From an uncultured Alistipes sp. (GTDB lineage: Bacteria; Bacteroidota; Bacteroidia; Bacteroidales; Rikenellaceae), in assembly GCA_900550925.1 (NCBI GenBank), contig URTU01000018.1, forward strand, positions 1 through 24,042: a DNA stretch of 24,042 nucleotides. Direction: 5' to 3'. The notes beneath the pieces are model-generated. The model was not told where the DNA came from and searched no databases. It was given only the letters and a program-made list of their open reading frames with translations. Each line of letters starts with the position of its first letter. The first letter of the stretch is position 1. This document shows positions 1 to 6,580 of this stretch, in pieces. The position numbers were made by a program, and so were the translations under genes.

Positions 1-691
1 CCATGATCTTACGCTTGATGATCGACGAAACAACCAGGTTGACGATCTTCTCGACCGTAATTTCGCTCTTGTTGAACATCTCGGGGATAACGATCATCGG
101 ATAGTGGCATGCCGTACCGATACCGAATGCCAGGTGGCCGGCCGAACGGCCCATCGCTGCAACGACAAACCAGTTTGCCGAGGTGCGGGCATCGTTATAC
201 ACTGCACGGCCGATTACCGTACCGCCCTCCATGGCCGATTCGTAACCGAACGTCGGGGTTCCCATCGGAAGCGGGAGGTCATTGTCGATCGTCTTCGGAA
301 CGTGGATGTTGGCAATAGGATATTTCTTAGCCTCGAGGAACTTGGCGATACGGTTTGCGGTCGAAGCGGTATCGTCGCCGCCTACCGTTACCAGCAGTTT
401 CACGTTGTTGTCGGTGAAGAACTTAAGGTTGAAATTCTCCTCGAAATCCTTATCGGTCGGCTTGAAACGGCTCATCGTAAGATACGATCCGCCCTGATTG
501 AAGATATAGTCGGCCTTGATGAAATCCAGATCCTCGTAACGGGGCGACGGGTTGAACAAACCCGAATAGCCGTAATGAAGTCCGATCACACGATAACCCT
601 TCTCGATGAAGGTCTTGGCCACGCTGCCCACAACGGTATTCATGCCCGGTGCCGGTCCGCCGCCCGTAAGAATTGCAATTGCCTGTTTCAT
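1..691 (-). CDS. pfkA: 6-phosphofructokinase, probable pyrophosphate-dependent type (3' end outside window)
   Basis: Phosphorylates fructose 6-phosphate to fructose 1,6-bisphosphate in cytosolic glycolysis. The first 230 codons are present; the gene runs off the left edge, so the C-terminal part is missing. Visible PFK motifs: GGGPAPGMN at residues 10-18, GGDD at 104-107, PKTIDND at 132-138 and MGRSAGHLA at 180-188. In ATP-dependent enzymes such as E. coli PfkA the corresponding motifs are GGDGS and PGTIDND; Asp after GGD and Lys before TIDND are the recognised hallmarks of pyrophosphate-dependent PFKs. Donor choice is therefore inferred as PPi, which would make the step reversible and ATP-sparing. 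The ATG at 689-691 opens directly on the nucleotide-binding strand MKQAIAILTGG, so the start is secure. It lacks a recognisable Shine-Dalgarno, as is common in Bacteroidota. Family identity is sure; PPi use is likely. Confidence 0.93.
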   Translation of the reverse strand, partial: MKQAIAILTGGGPAPGMNTVVGSVAKTFIEKGYRVIGLHYGYSGLFNPSPRYEDLDFIKADYIFNQGGSYLTMSRFKPTDKDFEENFNLKFFTDNNVKLLVTVGGDDTASTANRIAKFLEAKKYPIANIHVPKTIDNDLPLPMGTPTFGYESAMEGGTVIGRAVYNDARTSANWFVVAAMGRSAGHLAFGIGTACHYPMIVIPEMFNKSEITVEKIVNLVVSSIIKRKIM

Positions 692-1077
692 ATCAATTCG
701 AATTAAGTATTTTGTAAATCTGACTGTATCAATCTCTCTGCCTTGCACCGGCCGCCGGCTCGCCGCCCGTATTCCGGCTTCTCTCCCCTCCCCACGACCT
801 CTTCACGCTCGGCCTTCTTACGCCGCAGCCCCTGCCACAGGGTATTGTGCTGCCGCCGTCCGACATGGCTCGGTGCCCGCCGCCATGGCCGGCAACGATC
901 CGCCGCGGTCACATTGCACGAACCGATTTTTCGGCGTTCAAAATTACAACTATTTTTGCAATATTTTTAATATATTAAGGGATTTTTTCTTGACCATACG
1001 ACAATAGCCACCGCAGTCTCACGCTGGCAACCGTTCACCGACTCTGAATCCGCCCGTCCGACGGCCGCCAACGGGCA
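692..1077. other. 386-bp gap upstream of pfkA, no gene seen
   Basis: No convincing coding region lies between the PFK start and the end of the DUF2752 gene. The PFK-proximal part contains a perfect 10-bp palindrome AATTCGAATT at 694-703. The middle is GC-rich, and 940-990 is AT-rich and holds a candidate minus-strand -7 box. Short open frames here have no recognisable domain and look like chance. Confidence 0.6.
939..946 (-). promoter_or_regulatory. candidate -7 box for pfkA
   Basis: The minus strand reads TAATTTTG, a match to the Bacteroidota TAnnTTTG -7 consensus, inside an AT-rich block about 250 bp before the PFK start. I see no good -33 TTG at 19-21 bp, and a plus-strand TATTTTTG lies at 951-958. 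The long leader makes this uncertain. Confidence 0.3.
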
Positions 1078-1458
1078 TCACCATCCGAATATGTTCCGCA
1101 GCACCCACCACAGAATCACCAGTGCGAAATATGCCCAGATCAACAGGTAATGGTTTGCCGCACGATAGAGATGCACCTGTCCCCAACGGCTGTAGCGGGC
1201 GATTAACAGGATAATTACATACGGGACAGAGACGACCAGCAAGGCATTGTAGTGCCACGCCGCGCCGATATCGAGATGCATCAGCGCGTGTATGGCACGC
1301 TGCGAGCCGCATCCCGGACATTGCAGCCCCGTCAGCATCAGGAACGGGCAGCGCGGAAATGGTGTCCGGGCCGGATCGAACGCGTAATACACCACCACAG
1401 CCAGCGCCACCAAACAGATGGCCATTACGGCAACCACCGGCTTGCGGATTCTGGCCAT
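1078..1458 (-). CDS. DUF2752 family membrane protein
   Basis: Integral membrane protein of 126 aa; molecular function of the family is unknown. The DUF2752 signature is clear: Cys37, then CPGCGSQRA at 47-55, between a first transmembrane helix (about 8-26) and two more (about 71-89 and 103-121). The CPxC pair followed by an Arg and a hydrophobic helix is the conserved core of the family and may bind a metal or sit at the membrane face (inference). It lies 12 bp downstream of the GYF_2/CD225 gene on the same strand and is probably the second gene of that operon. These two families commonly occur side by side in Bacteroidota. Length is normal for the family. Confidence 0.85.
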   Translation of the reverse strand: MARIRKPVVAVMAICLVALAVVVYYAFDPARTPFPRCPFLMLTGLQCPGCGSQRAIHALMHLDIGAAWHYNALLVVSVPYVIILLIARYSRWGQVHLYRAANHYLLIWAYFALVILWWVLRNIFGW

Positions 1459-1470
1459 TGTCAGAGTTCT

Positions 1471-2022
1471 TTATCCGAGACTGAAGATGCCGATCAGGAA
1501 GACGTAGCAGATTATCACGACCAGACCGAGCGCCAATGCTACCAAAGTCCAGATACGGGCGTTGTTCGAATACTCCTGAGCCTTTTCGTAATGTCCCTGC
1601 CGGTACTCCGACTCCACCTGCGCAGCATACACGATACCGACAATACCGATCAGCTGGCAGCAGAAGATTGTCGCCAGGATCGACCACACAAGCCACGTAT
1701 CCGGCATCGGCGGGACAGGCCGGTCCTGCTCCGGCTGGCTCTGTTCCGGTTGTTCGGGGGTCGGCGGAACGCTCTCATGCGGCATTGCGGTCTCCTCGGT
1801 ACCGGTCGTCGACGAGGGTGGCATCGGCGGCATCATATCCAGGATGGGTTTCAGCTCCTCGATCTGCGAGGCCGGAGTCCAGTCGCCCAAACCGTTGTAC
1901 CACACCTTGGTATCGGGAGTAAGCAGTTGATCCTTGAGCTCTTCAAGCGTAAATGGTCCGAAATTCTTGTTGCCGTCGGTGGTAAAATATTTTTTCATGC
2001 CAGAAGTATTGTTGTTGTCCAT
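1471..2022 (-). CDS. GYF_2 domain plus CD225/dispanin-type membrane protein
   Basis: Two-domain protein of 183 aa with no assigned role. Residues about 10-60 form a GYF_2 (DUF4339) domain, recognisable from KKYFTTDGNKNFGPFTLEELK and the downstream W-x-x-G-x-x-DW pattern; such domains are thought to bind proline-rich or other peptides. Residues 64-107 are a Pro/Glu/Gln-rich linker. A CD225-like unit follows: helix 111-133 containing LVWSILATIFCC, the amphipathic YAAQVESEYRQGHYEKAQEY region, and helix 157-180. The GYF domain should therefore be cytosolic and tethered by two helices. I chose ATG at 2020-2022; an in-frame TTG two codons earlier (2026-2028) is less likely. A promoter fits just upstream and DUF2752 follows. 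The Pro-rich linker could be an internal ligand for the GYF domain (speculation). Confidence 0.85.
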   Translation of the reverse strand: MDNNNTSGMKKYFTTDGNKNFGPFTLEELKDQLLTPDTKVWYNGLGDWTPASQIEELKPILDMMPPMPPSSTTGTEETAMPHESVPPTPEQPEQSQPEQDRPVPPMPDTWLVWSILATIFCCQLIGIVGIVYAAQVESEYRQGHYEKAQEYSNNARIWTLVALALGLVVIICYVFLIGIFSLG

Positions 2023-2036
2023 ATGCAAAATCCTAA

Positions 2037-2069
2037 CAAAGATATAATTTTTAATCCATTGTCACAAAA
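2037..2069 (-). promoter_or_regulatory. promoter for the GYF_2/CD225-DUF2752 operon
   Basis: On the minus strand, a -33 element TTTTG (2065-2069) is followed after 20 bp by the -7 element TATCTTTG (2037-2044), a textbook Bacteroidota promoter. The start codon at 2022 lies about 15 nt beyond the -7 box, so the leader is very short. Confidence 0.7.
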
Positions 2070-2259
2070 CATACACCAAAATAATCCATTGCTGCCGCAC
2101 GGGATGCCGCCCATCCGCACGCTCATGCTGCGACAACTGCCCTGGCCCCCGCCTCGGAAGCCCCATAACATCCGCCGCTGCCCCCAACCTCAGAAATCCC
2201 AGGACCACCCACAGAACACCCGCCGCATATCCCCGGCCTGCCGGATCTTGTTCCGGCCG

Positions 2260-2778
2260 CTACCTGTCGGCAAACAGCTCAGGCAGGCCGTCGCGATAGA
2301 GATTGATCACACGAAGGCCCCGCGCCCGGGCCCGCGATACGGTATATGAAGTTCCTCCGCGGCAGCCATCGTACCACGCCACGAAGAGTCCGGCACGTTC
2401 GACCATATAGTCGTCACGCCGCAGAAAGACATCCGGCGAATAACCGCTCCCGACCACTTCGATCCGGTCGGCCGAGGCCAGTATGGCATCGTACTCGCGC
2501 CGAACCCCGACCGGGAACCCTGCCGCCTGCCCCTCGAACGGCAGCGCAGCAATCAACTCCGTATCGGGATATGTCAGCCGCAGGTCCAGCACCGCATTCG
2601 CCGCCAGCATGTCGAACCCGCGGGCCATACCGCTCATGAACCGCCGGTATCCGAGTTCGTACAGTTCGGCCAGAGTCCTCTCCAACCGGCGTTCGAGCCC
2701 CCGACGGTCGTCGCCCGGCCCGAAACGTATGTCGCGATGTCCCGTAAATGCAACTATATCGGGTAATTGTGTTTCCAT
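2260..2778 (-). CDS. SLOG-superfamily protein (DUF1273/YpsA-like)
   Basis: Cytosolic protein of 172 aa with a Rossmann-like SLOG fold, related to YpsA/DUF1273 and DprA-like nucleotide-ligand-binding proteins. Visible family features: the N-terminal strand ending in FTGHR (residues 11-15), a helix followed by FMSGMARGFDMLAA (about 47-60), the strand ELIAALPFEGQ, and the C-terminal VAWYDGCRGGTSYTVSRARARG segment resembling the glycine-rich ligand loop. SLOG proteins are thought to bind nucleotides or their derivatives; the biological role of this one is unknown. It stands alone: the gap to the next minus-strand gene is over 200 bp and that gene has its own promoter. The start METQLPDIVAFTGHR fits family alignments. 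No toxin, nuclease or TIR partner adjoins it, so a defence role is not supported. Confidence 0.8.
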   Translation of the reverse strand: METQLPDIVAFTGHRDIRFGPGDDRRGLERRLERTLAELYELGYRRFMSGMARGFDMLAANAVLDLRLTYPDTELIAALPFEGQAAGFPVGVRREYDAILASADRIEVVGSGYSPDVFLRRDDYMVERAGLFVAWYDGCRGGTSYTVSRARARGLRVINLYRDGLPELFADR

Positions 2779-2782
2779 ATGA

Positions 2783-2790
2783 CAAATTTA
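2783..2790 (-). promoter_or_regulatory. candidate -7 box for the SLOG gene
   Basis: The minus strand reads TAAATTTG (TAnnTTTG) ending 5 bp before the ATG at 2778. If used, transcription would start at or within a few bases of the start codon, giving a leaderless or almost leaderless mRNA. No clear -33 box. Confidence 0.35.
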
Positions 2791-2878
2791 GTCAAAATTT
2801 CTTGCCGAGCCCCATATCCGTGGCTTCAAATTTGCTCTTGAGATGAGCGTACGAACAATCTAAAATTACTATTCGATT

Positions 2879-3064
2879 ATGAAAAACACTGGTAACTGCA
2901 TCCTTCTGTTCCTCGGAGGCGCCCTGGCCGGAGCCGCCGCAGCCCTGCTCTTCTCGCCCAAATGCGGGCTCGAACTGCGAAACTCGATCAAAGGCATGAT
3001 CGACAAGGAGATCGACGCAATGAAATGCCATTGCCCCGAGCATCAGAAAGAAAACGCGCAATAA
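2879..3064 (+). CDS. YtxH-like small membrane protein
   Basis: Protein of 61 aa with an N-terminal transmembrane helix (about 8-26, LLFLGGALAGAAAALLF) running straight into SPKCGLELR, the typical YtxH-family pattern (helix, then F-[SA]-P-K-x-G-x-E-x-R). The rest is a short amphipathic helix with a CHCPEH motif near the C-terminus (two Cys and two His-like ligands within six residues), which could bind a metal (inference). YtxH proteins are small stress-associated envelope proteins of unknown mechanism in Firmicutes and Bacteroidota. It is the first gene of a three-gene operon, 10 bp before the next start. Confidence 0.75.
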   Translation: MKNTGNCILLFLGGALAGAAAALLFSPKCGLELRNSIKGMIDKEIDAMKCHCPEHQKENAQ

Positions 3065-3074
3065 CGGATCGATC

Positions 3075-3461
3075 ATGGCTGCCGAACCGAATAACGACAA
3101 ACAGCAATCCCTCACGGAGCAGGTAACGGAATATATCCAACTGCAGCTTGCCGCCACCAAACTCAACGTTATCGAACATGTTTCGCTGATGTTGAGCCGC
3201 GGTTTCGGCATAATGCTCTCGGCCATAGGGTTGGCCTTTGCACTGATGTTCGTTCTCGGCGCCGCAACGATATGGCTCGGCAATGCGATCGACTCGTTGC
3301 CGGCGGCAATGCTGATCGCCGGAACGGTATTCGCGCTATTGGCTTGGGCGGCTTACAGCCGTCGCGAAAAACTGATAGCAAACGATCTGGTCAAGGCTTT
3401 AGCCCGTATATTTTTCGCCCCGCGCCGTCAATCCGACGAAAACAGGCATGAAACAATTTGA
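3075..3461 (+). CDS. phage-holin-superfamily-like membrane protein (PF07332 type)
   Basis: Inner-membrane protein of 128 aa. Layout: a polar N-terminal helix (about 10-40, Gln/Glu-rich, likely amphipathic), a transmembrane hairpin (about 43-68 and 75-94), and a basic C-terminal tail (RREK...APRRQ). This matches the 'putative holin superfamily III' fold found in non-phage operons with YtxH proteins across Bacteroidota. Despite the family name there are no phage genes nearby, so lysis is not suggested; a role in envelope stress is more plausible but unproven. It sits between the YtxH-like gene (10 bp upstream) and a small gene that overlaps its last 14 bases, implying translational coupling. 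Confidence 0.75.
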   Translation: MAAEPNNDKQQSLTEQVTEYIQLQLAATKLNVIEHVSLMLSRGFGIMLSAIGLAFALMFVLGAATIWLGNAIDSLPAAMLIAGTVFALLAWAAYSRREKLIANDLVKALARIFFAPRRQSDENRHETI

Positions 3462-3705
3462 ACATATTGCTCAGATAAGCGATATCGGACAACTTCGCGC
3501 CATCAGACGCGACATCGAGCAGCAGCTCGAATCGGCAGAAAATCGACTCCGTATTCGCCGCAAAATGTTCGCCGAACGATGTGCTCCCACATACATTCTG
3601 GCTTCGATGCTCGCGCGGACCGAAAAGATAATTACGATGTTCGCATTCGCCAGACGGGTTTACGCCATAATACATTCTATCCTTTTGCGCACGAAGAAGG
3701 GCTGA
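3448..3705 (+). CDS. small helical protein of the YtxH-holin operon
   Basis: An 85-aa protein I do not recognise by family. Residues 1-45 are strongly helical and charged (repeated IRRDIEQQLES, ENRLRIRRKM), possibly a short coiled coil; the C-terminal half is more hydrophobic (about 48-80) and ends RTKKG. A comparable small gene usually follows the YtxH and holin-like genes in Bacteroidota, where it may act with them at the inner membrane (inference). The ATG overlaps the 3' end of the holin-like gene by 14 bases in another frame, typical of coupled translation. Its stop codon is embedded in the terminator hairpin. Confidence 0.65.
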   Translation: MKQFEHIAQISDIGQLRAIRRDIEQQLESAENRLRIRRKMFAERCAPTYILASMLARTEKIITMFAFARRVYAIIHSILLRTKKG

Positions 3706-3729
3706 CTTCCACGCCGGAAGCAGCCCTTC
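3696..3729. terminator. hairpin terminator between convergent genes
   Basis: GAAGGGCTG and CTTCC (separated by one unpaired A) pair with GGAAG and CAGCCCTTC around a 5-nt loop, giving a 14-bp stem. The stop codon of the upstream (+) gene lies in the stem. The following T-run is weak on either strand, so termination may be incomplete; it could serve both convergent genes. Confidence 0.6.
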
Positions 3730-3755
3730 GGCTTTGTCTGTCGACCCTCGGCCGA

Positions 3756-4334
3756 TTAAAGCAACCCCGCTTCGTAGAGCTGCACGATCTGTTCCAGCAG
3801 CCGGTCTTCGCCATCCTTGTCGTAGTCGGTCTTGAGGTTGGCCCCGAACATCTTGGCTACACCCTGCCAGAAGCCCGCCACGAAACCGCCTCGAAACTCC
3901 CGAACAATCTCATACGACGAATATTCTGTCTCCCGCGCCAGCAGCTTCAGCAATACCTTTCCCTGCGATCGGGTCATCTTCTTCAGCACAGGCGTATATT
4001 CAGCCTTGATTTCGCGCTCCACCTGCTTGATATAGGCCCGCTGGGCCTTGCGCGTCGGAAGCGTCAGCAAAACCTCCTCCATCTCGGCCATGCGCCGTCG
4101 GGCATATTTGGCTATCGGATAGACCTTCCGTACTGCCATAACCATCCTCTGGTACTCGCGCATGTCGGCCGCATTCCGGAACACGTAGACCGGATAGATC
4201 GTAAGGTTCTGTATAGAATCTGCCCCTTCAACCTCCACCCACGCCCGGGTATAACCCCGTTCGCGCGGAGACTGTCCGAAGGCCGTCCCCGCAGCCGCCA
4301 CAAAAACTATCAATATGGCCAATACCCGTTTCAT
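3756..4334 (-). CDS. DUF4294 family exported protein
   Basis: Secreted or periplasmic protein of 192 aa in a Bacteroidota-restricted family of unknown function. Residues 1-20 (MKRVLAILIVFVAAAGTAFG) are a type I signal peptide, with cleavage likely near Gln21. The body has the DUF4294 hallmark YPVYVFRNAADMREYQRMV, then VRKVYPIAKYARRRMAEME, and a C-terminal block FRGGFVAGFWQGVAKMFGANLK. I chose the ATG at 4332-4334 because it opens the signal peptide; the open frame extends 62 codons further upstream but that part is not coding-like and crosses the promoter. The gene converges on the YtxH operon and diverges from the thioesterase gene. Confidence 0.85.
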   Translation of the reverse strand: MKRVLAILIVFVAAAGTAFGQSPRERGYTRAWVEVEGADSIQNLTIYPVYVFRNAADMREYQRMVMAVRKVYPIAKYARRRMAEMEEVLLTLPTRKAQRAYIKQVEREIKAEYTPVLKKMTRSQGKVLLKLLARETEYSSYEIVREFRGGFVAGFWQGVAKMFGANLKTDYDKDGEDRLLEQIVQLYEAGLL

Positions 4335-4345
4335 GAAAATTTCGC

Positions 4346-4353
4346 TACCTTTG
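4346..4353 (+). promoter_or_regulatory. candidate -7 box for the thioesterase gene
   Basis: TACCTTTG matches TAnnTTTG, about 60 bp before the thioesterase ATG. It directly abuts the opposite-strand -7 box at 4354-4361. No good -33 element is visible. Confidence 0.4.
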
Positions 4354-4361
4354 CAAATATA
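4354..4361 (-). promoter_or_regulatory. candidate -7 box for the DUF4294 gene
   Basis: The minus strand reads TATATTTG, 20 bp before the DUF4294 ATG, giving a short leader. The -33 element is weak. It abuts the plus-strand -7 box without a spacer. Confidence 0.5.
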
Positions 4362-4414
4362 TCCCGTTTTTACGAAACTTTTATACATAAAACGCTGAAA
4401 TATATCTAAACCGT

Positions 4415-4792
4415 ATGTTGACAACCGGATTAAAAGCTCAAAGTACCATTCAGGTCGACCAGGCGCATACCGCACTTGCCGTCGGCTCGGGCGACATGCC
4501 CGTACTGGCAACCCCGGCAATGATGGCCCTCATGGAGAATGCCGCAATGAATGCCGTGGCAAACGAACTGCCCGAAGGCTCCACAACCGTCGGATCGTCG
4601 ATCTCCTCGACACACGTAAAACCGACTCCGCTCGGCGGCTCGGCTACCGCAACGGCAACGCTCGTCGCCGTCGACGGCCGTAAACTAACCTTCAAGGTCG
4701 AGGCCCACGACGCCGAAGGTCTCATCGGCGAAGGTGAACATGTCCGTTATATCGTCGACCGCGCACGATTCCTCGCAAAACTGGGCCTGTAA
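4415..4792 (+). CDS. hotdog-fold thioesterase, fluoroacetyl-CoA thioesterase (FlK)-like
   Basis: Probable acyl-CoA thioesterase of 125 aa, cytosolic. FlK of Streptomyces uses a Thr42-Glu50-His76 triad; here Thr33 (in VLATPAMMALMENAA), Glu41 and His67 (in SSTHVKPTPLG) have exactly the same spacing (8 and 26 residues). The later strands (GGSATATATLVAVDGRKLTFKV and a C-terminal HVRYIVDRARF) complete the hotdog fold. Fluoroacetate resistance is not implied: this subfamily is widespread in gut anaerobes, and the likely job is hydrolysis of a short-chain or dead-end acyl-CoA (inference). It converges on the methylmalonyl-CoA decarboxylase operon and they share a terminator, but they are not co-transcribed. 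Confidence 0.85.
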   Translation: MLTTGLKAQSTIQVDQAHTALAVGSGDMPVLATPAMMALMENAAMNAVANELPEGSTTVGSSISSTHVKPTPLGGSATATATLVAVDGRKLTFKVEAHDAEGLIGEGEHVRYIVDRARFLAKLGL

Positions 4793-4838
4793 CACGATCC
4801 TCTGCGCCAACTACAGACAGCTCAATCATACAACCACA

Positions 4839-4884
4839 CACAAAAAATCCCGATACGATGTTGAACGTATCGGGATTTTTTGTG
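4839..4884. terminator. strong bidirectional intrinsic terminator
   Basis: Perfect 19-bp inverted repeat: arms at 4839-4857 and 4866-4884 with an 8-nt loop. The GC-rich core (TCCCGATACG/CGTATCGGGA) is flanked by A6 on one side and T6 on the other, so it terminates on both strands. It separates the thioesterase gene (+) from the sodium-pump operon (-). Confidence 0.92.
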
Positions 4885-4902
4885 AATATGTTCTGTTCGG
4901 GC

Positions 4903-6093
4903 TTATCCCAGGAACGACAGCAGGATACCTGCAGCCACTGCCGAACCGACGACACCGGCAACATTGGGACCCATGGCGTGCATCAGCAGGAAGTTCGAAG
5001 GATCCTCCTTCTGGCCCTCCGCCTGCGAAACACGTGCAGCCATCGGCACTGCCGAAACACCTGCCGAACCGATCAGCGGATTGATCTTGTTATCGCCCTT
5101 GGTGAAGAGGTTCATCAACTTGGCCAGCAAAACGCCGCCTGCCGTACCCACACCGAATGCAATGATACCCAATACGAGGATACCCAGCGTACGCCAGTTG
5201 AGGAACGCCTCGGCCGTAGCCGTAGCACCTACGGTAAGACCCAGGAAGATGACCACGATATTCATCAACTCGTTCTGGACGGTCTTGCTCAGACGCTCAA
5301 CGACACCGCACTCCTTCATCAGGTTGCCCAGCATCAGGCAGCCGATCAGCGGAGCTGCGCTCGGCAATAGCAGCGAAATGATCACGGCAATCAGCAGCGG
5401 GAAGAGAATCTTCTCGGTCTTCGATACCGGACGCAGCTGCTTCATGCGGATCTGACGCTCCTTACGGGTTGTCAGCGCACGCATGATGGGCGGCTGGATC
5501 AGCGGAACCAATGCCATGTACGAATAAGCCGCAACGGCAATCGGGCCCAACAGTTCGGGAGCCAGTTTCGAAGTCAGATAGATGGCCGTCGGGCCGTCGG
5601 CGCCACCGATGATACCGATACTTGCCGACTGTGCCGGCGTAAAGCCTATTGCCGACGCGCCGATGAATGTCAGGAATATGCCCAGCTGTGCAGCCGCACC
5701 GAGCATGAAACTCTTGGGATTGGCGATCAGCGGACCAAAATCCGTCATGGCACCCACGCCCACGAAGATCAAACAGGGATAGATACCCAGTTTGACACCG
5801 AGGTAGAGGAAATCCAACAGGCCGCCGCTGTTTGCCAGCCGCTGCCAGTCGATATGACCGCCGGCGAATATCTCGGAGTTGAACATGTTTGCTCCCGGCA
5901 GGTTGGTGCACAACATGCCGAATGCGATGGTCAACAACAGGAGCGGTTCGTACTTCTTCTTGATAGCCAGATACATCAGCAGGAACGAGACGAGTATCAT
6001 CACCACGTTACCCCACGGCATCGAAGCTATGCCCATCGAGGAGAAGAATTTTGCGAAACTCTCGCTGAAATCTGCGGTTAGAAAGTTCAACAT
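4903..6093 (-). CDS. mmdB: sodium-pumping decarboxylase beta subunit (methylmalonyl-CoA type)
   Basis: Integral membrane subunit of 396 aa that decarboxylates carboxybiotin and couples this to Na+ export. It belongs to the OadB/MmdB/GcdB family. Diagnostic segments: GVGAMTDFGPLIANP (112-126), GGADGPT (163-169; its Asp corresponds to the Na+-binding Asp203 of Klebsiella OadB) and NPLIGSAGVSAVPMAARV near residue 340, matching the conserved Asn/Gly/Ser region of helix VIII. Multiple hydrophobic helices span the protein. It is the last gene of a five-gene operon, 10 bp after the biotin carrier. The sequence alone cannot separate oxaloacetate from methylmalonyl-CoA pumps; the adjacent carboxyltransferase and epimerase decide for methylmalonyl-CoA. 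Confidence 0.93.
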   Translation of the reverse strand: MLNFLTADFSESFAKFFSSMGIASMPWGNVVMILVSFLLMYLAIKKKYEPLLLLTIAFGMLCTNLPGANMFNSEIFAGGHIDWQRLANSGGLLDFLYLGVKLGIYPCLIFVGVGAMTDFGPLIANPKSFMLGAAAQLGIFLTFIGASAIGFTPAQSASIGIIGGADGPTAIYLTSKLAPELLGPIAVAAYSYMALVPLIQPPIMRALTTRKERQIRMKQLRPVSKTEKILFPLLIAVIISLLLPSAAPLIGCLMLGNLMKECGVVERLSKTVQNELMNIVVIFLGLTVGATATAEAFLNWRTLGILVLGIIAFGVGTAGGVLLAKLMNLFTKGDNKINPLIGSAGVSAVPMAARVSQAEGQKEDPSNFLLMHAMGPNVAGVVGSAVAAGILLSFLG

Positions 6094-6103
6094 TGCCTAC
6101 CTC

Positions 6104-6562
6104 CTACTCGATAACCATTAATACATCGCCCTCCATGACGGTGGCGCCTGCCTGTACCTTTATCGACTTGACCACGCCGCCGTGAGCCGCATCGATATTG
6201 TTTTCCATCTTCATAGCCTCCAGGATAGCCAGCGTCTGACCGGTCGAAACCGTATCGCCTTCCTTTACGTTGATGCTGATAACCGTACCCGGAAGCGGGC
6301 AGGTAACCTGATAACCTAAAGCTTGTGCTGCAACCTTGGCCGGTGCCGAAGGTGTTGCCGACGAAGGTGTTACCGAGAGTCCGAGGGCCTTCGGTGCCGA
6401 AACGATCTGAGGTTTCTTGGCCATGCGCGAAGATGCTCCGACGATCTCCACCTCATACGGCACTCCGTTAACCATGACGTTGGCTACTGTCGACTCATCG
6501 TTGAGGTCGTCTATCGAGACATCGTACTGATGTCCGTTTATTTTCAGTGAATAATCTTTCAT
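6104..6562 (-). CDS. mmdC: biotin carboxyl carrier subunit of methylmalonyl-CoA decarboxylase
   Basis: Carries the carboxyl group from the carboxyltransferase to the membrane pump. The 152-aa protein has three parts: a structured N-terminal region (1-45), an Ala/Pro/Ser linker (about 55-83), and a C-terminal biotinyl domain (about 85-152) with EAMKMEN at 115-121. Lys118 is the biotinylated residue, for which a biotin ligase elsewhere in the genome is needed. I use the ATG at 6560-6562; a TTG four codons upstream is open but unlikely. It lies 18 bp after the gamma/delta-type subunit and 10 bp before the beta subunit, with no terminator between. Confidence 0.93.
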   Translation of the reverse strand: MKDYSLKINGHQYDVSIDDLNDESTVANVMVNGVPYEVEIVGASSRMAKKPQIVSAPKALGLSVTPSSATPSAPAKVAAQALGYQVTCPLPGTVISINVKEGDTVSTGQTLAILEAMKMENNIDAAHGGVVKSIKVQAGATVMEGDVLMVIE

Positions 6563-6580
6563 CTTTAATAACAATCTTTA

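Noticed and set aside
694..703. AATTCGAATT palindrome before pfkA as an operator
   Set aside because: A single 10-bp AT-rich palindrome with no second copy at other promoters in the window; chance cannot be excluded.
2260..2778. Defence system based on the SLOG-fold protein
   Set aside because: No effector domain is fused to it or encoded beside it; DUF1273-type proteins also occur alone.
3075..3705. Phage remnant suggested by the holin-like gene
   Set aside because: No other phage genes, integrase or attachment repeats; YtxH/holin-like operons are ordinary chromosomal genes in this phylum.
3756..4520. 254-aa version of the DUF4294 protein
   Set aside because: The upstream 62 codons precede a perfect signal peptide, cross the divergent promoter and overlap the thioesterase start.
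4415..4792. Fluoroacetate resistance gene
   Set aside because: The catalytic triad spacing matches FlK, but no fluorometabolite genes are near and the subfamily is broadly distributed; substrate cannot be read from the triad.
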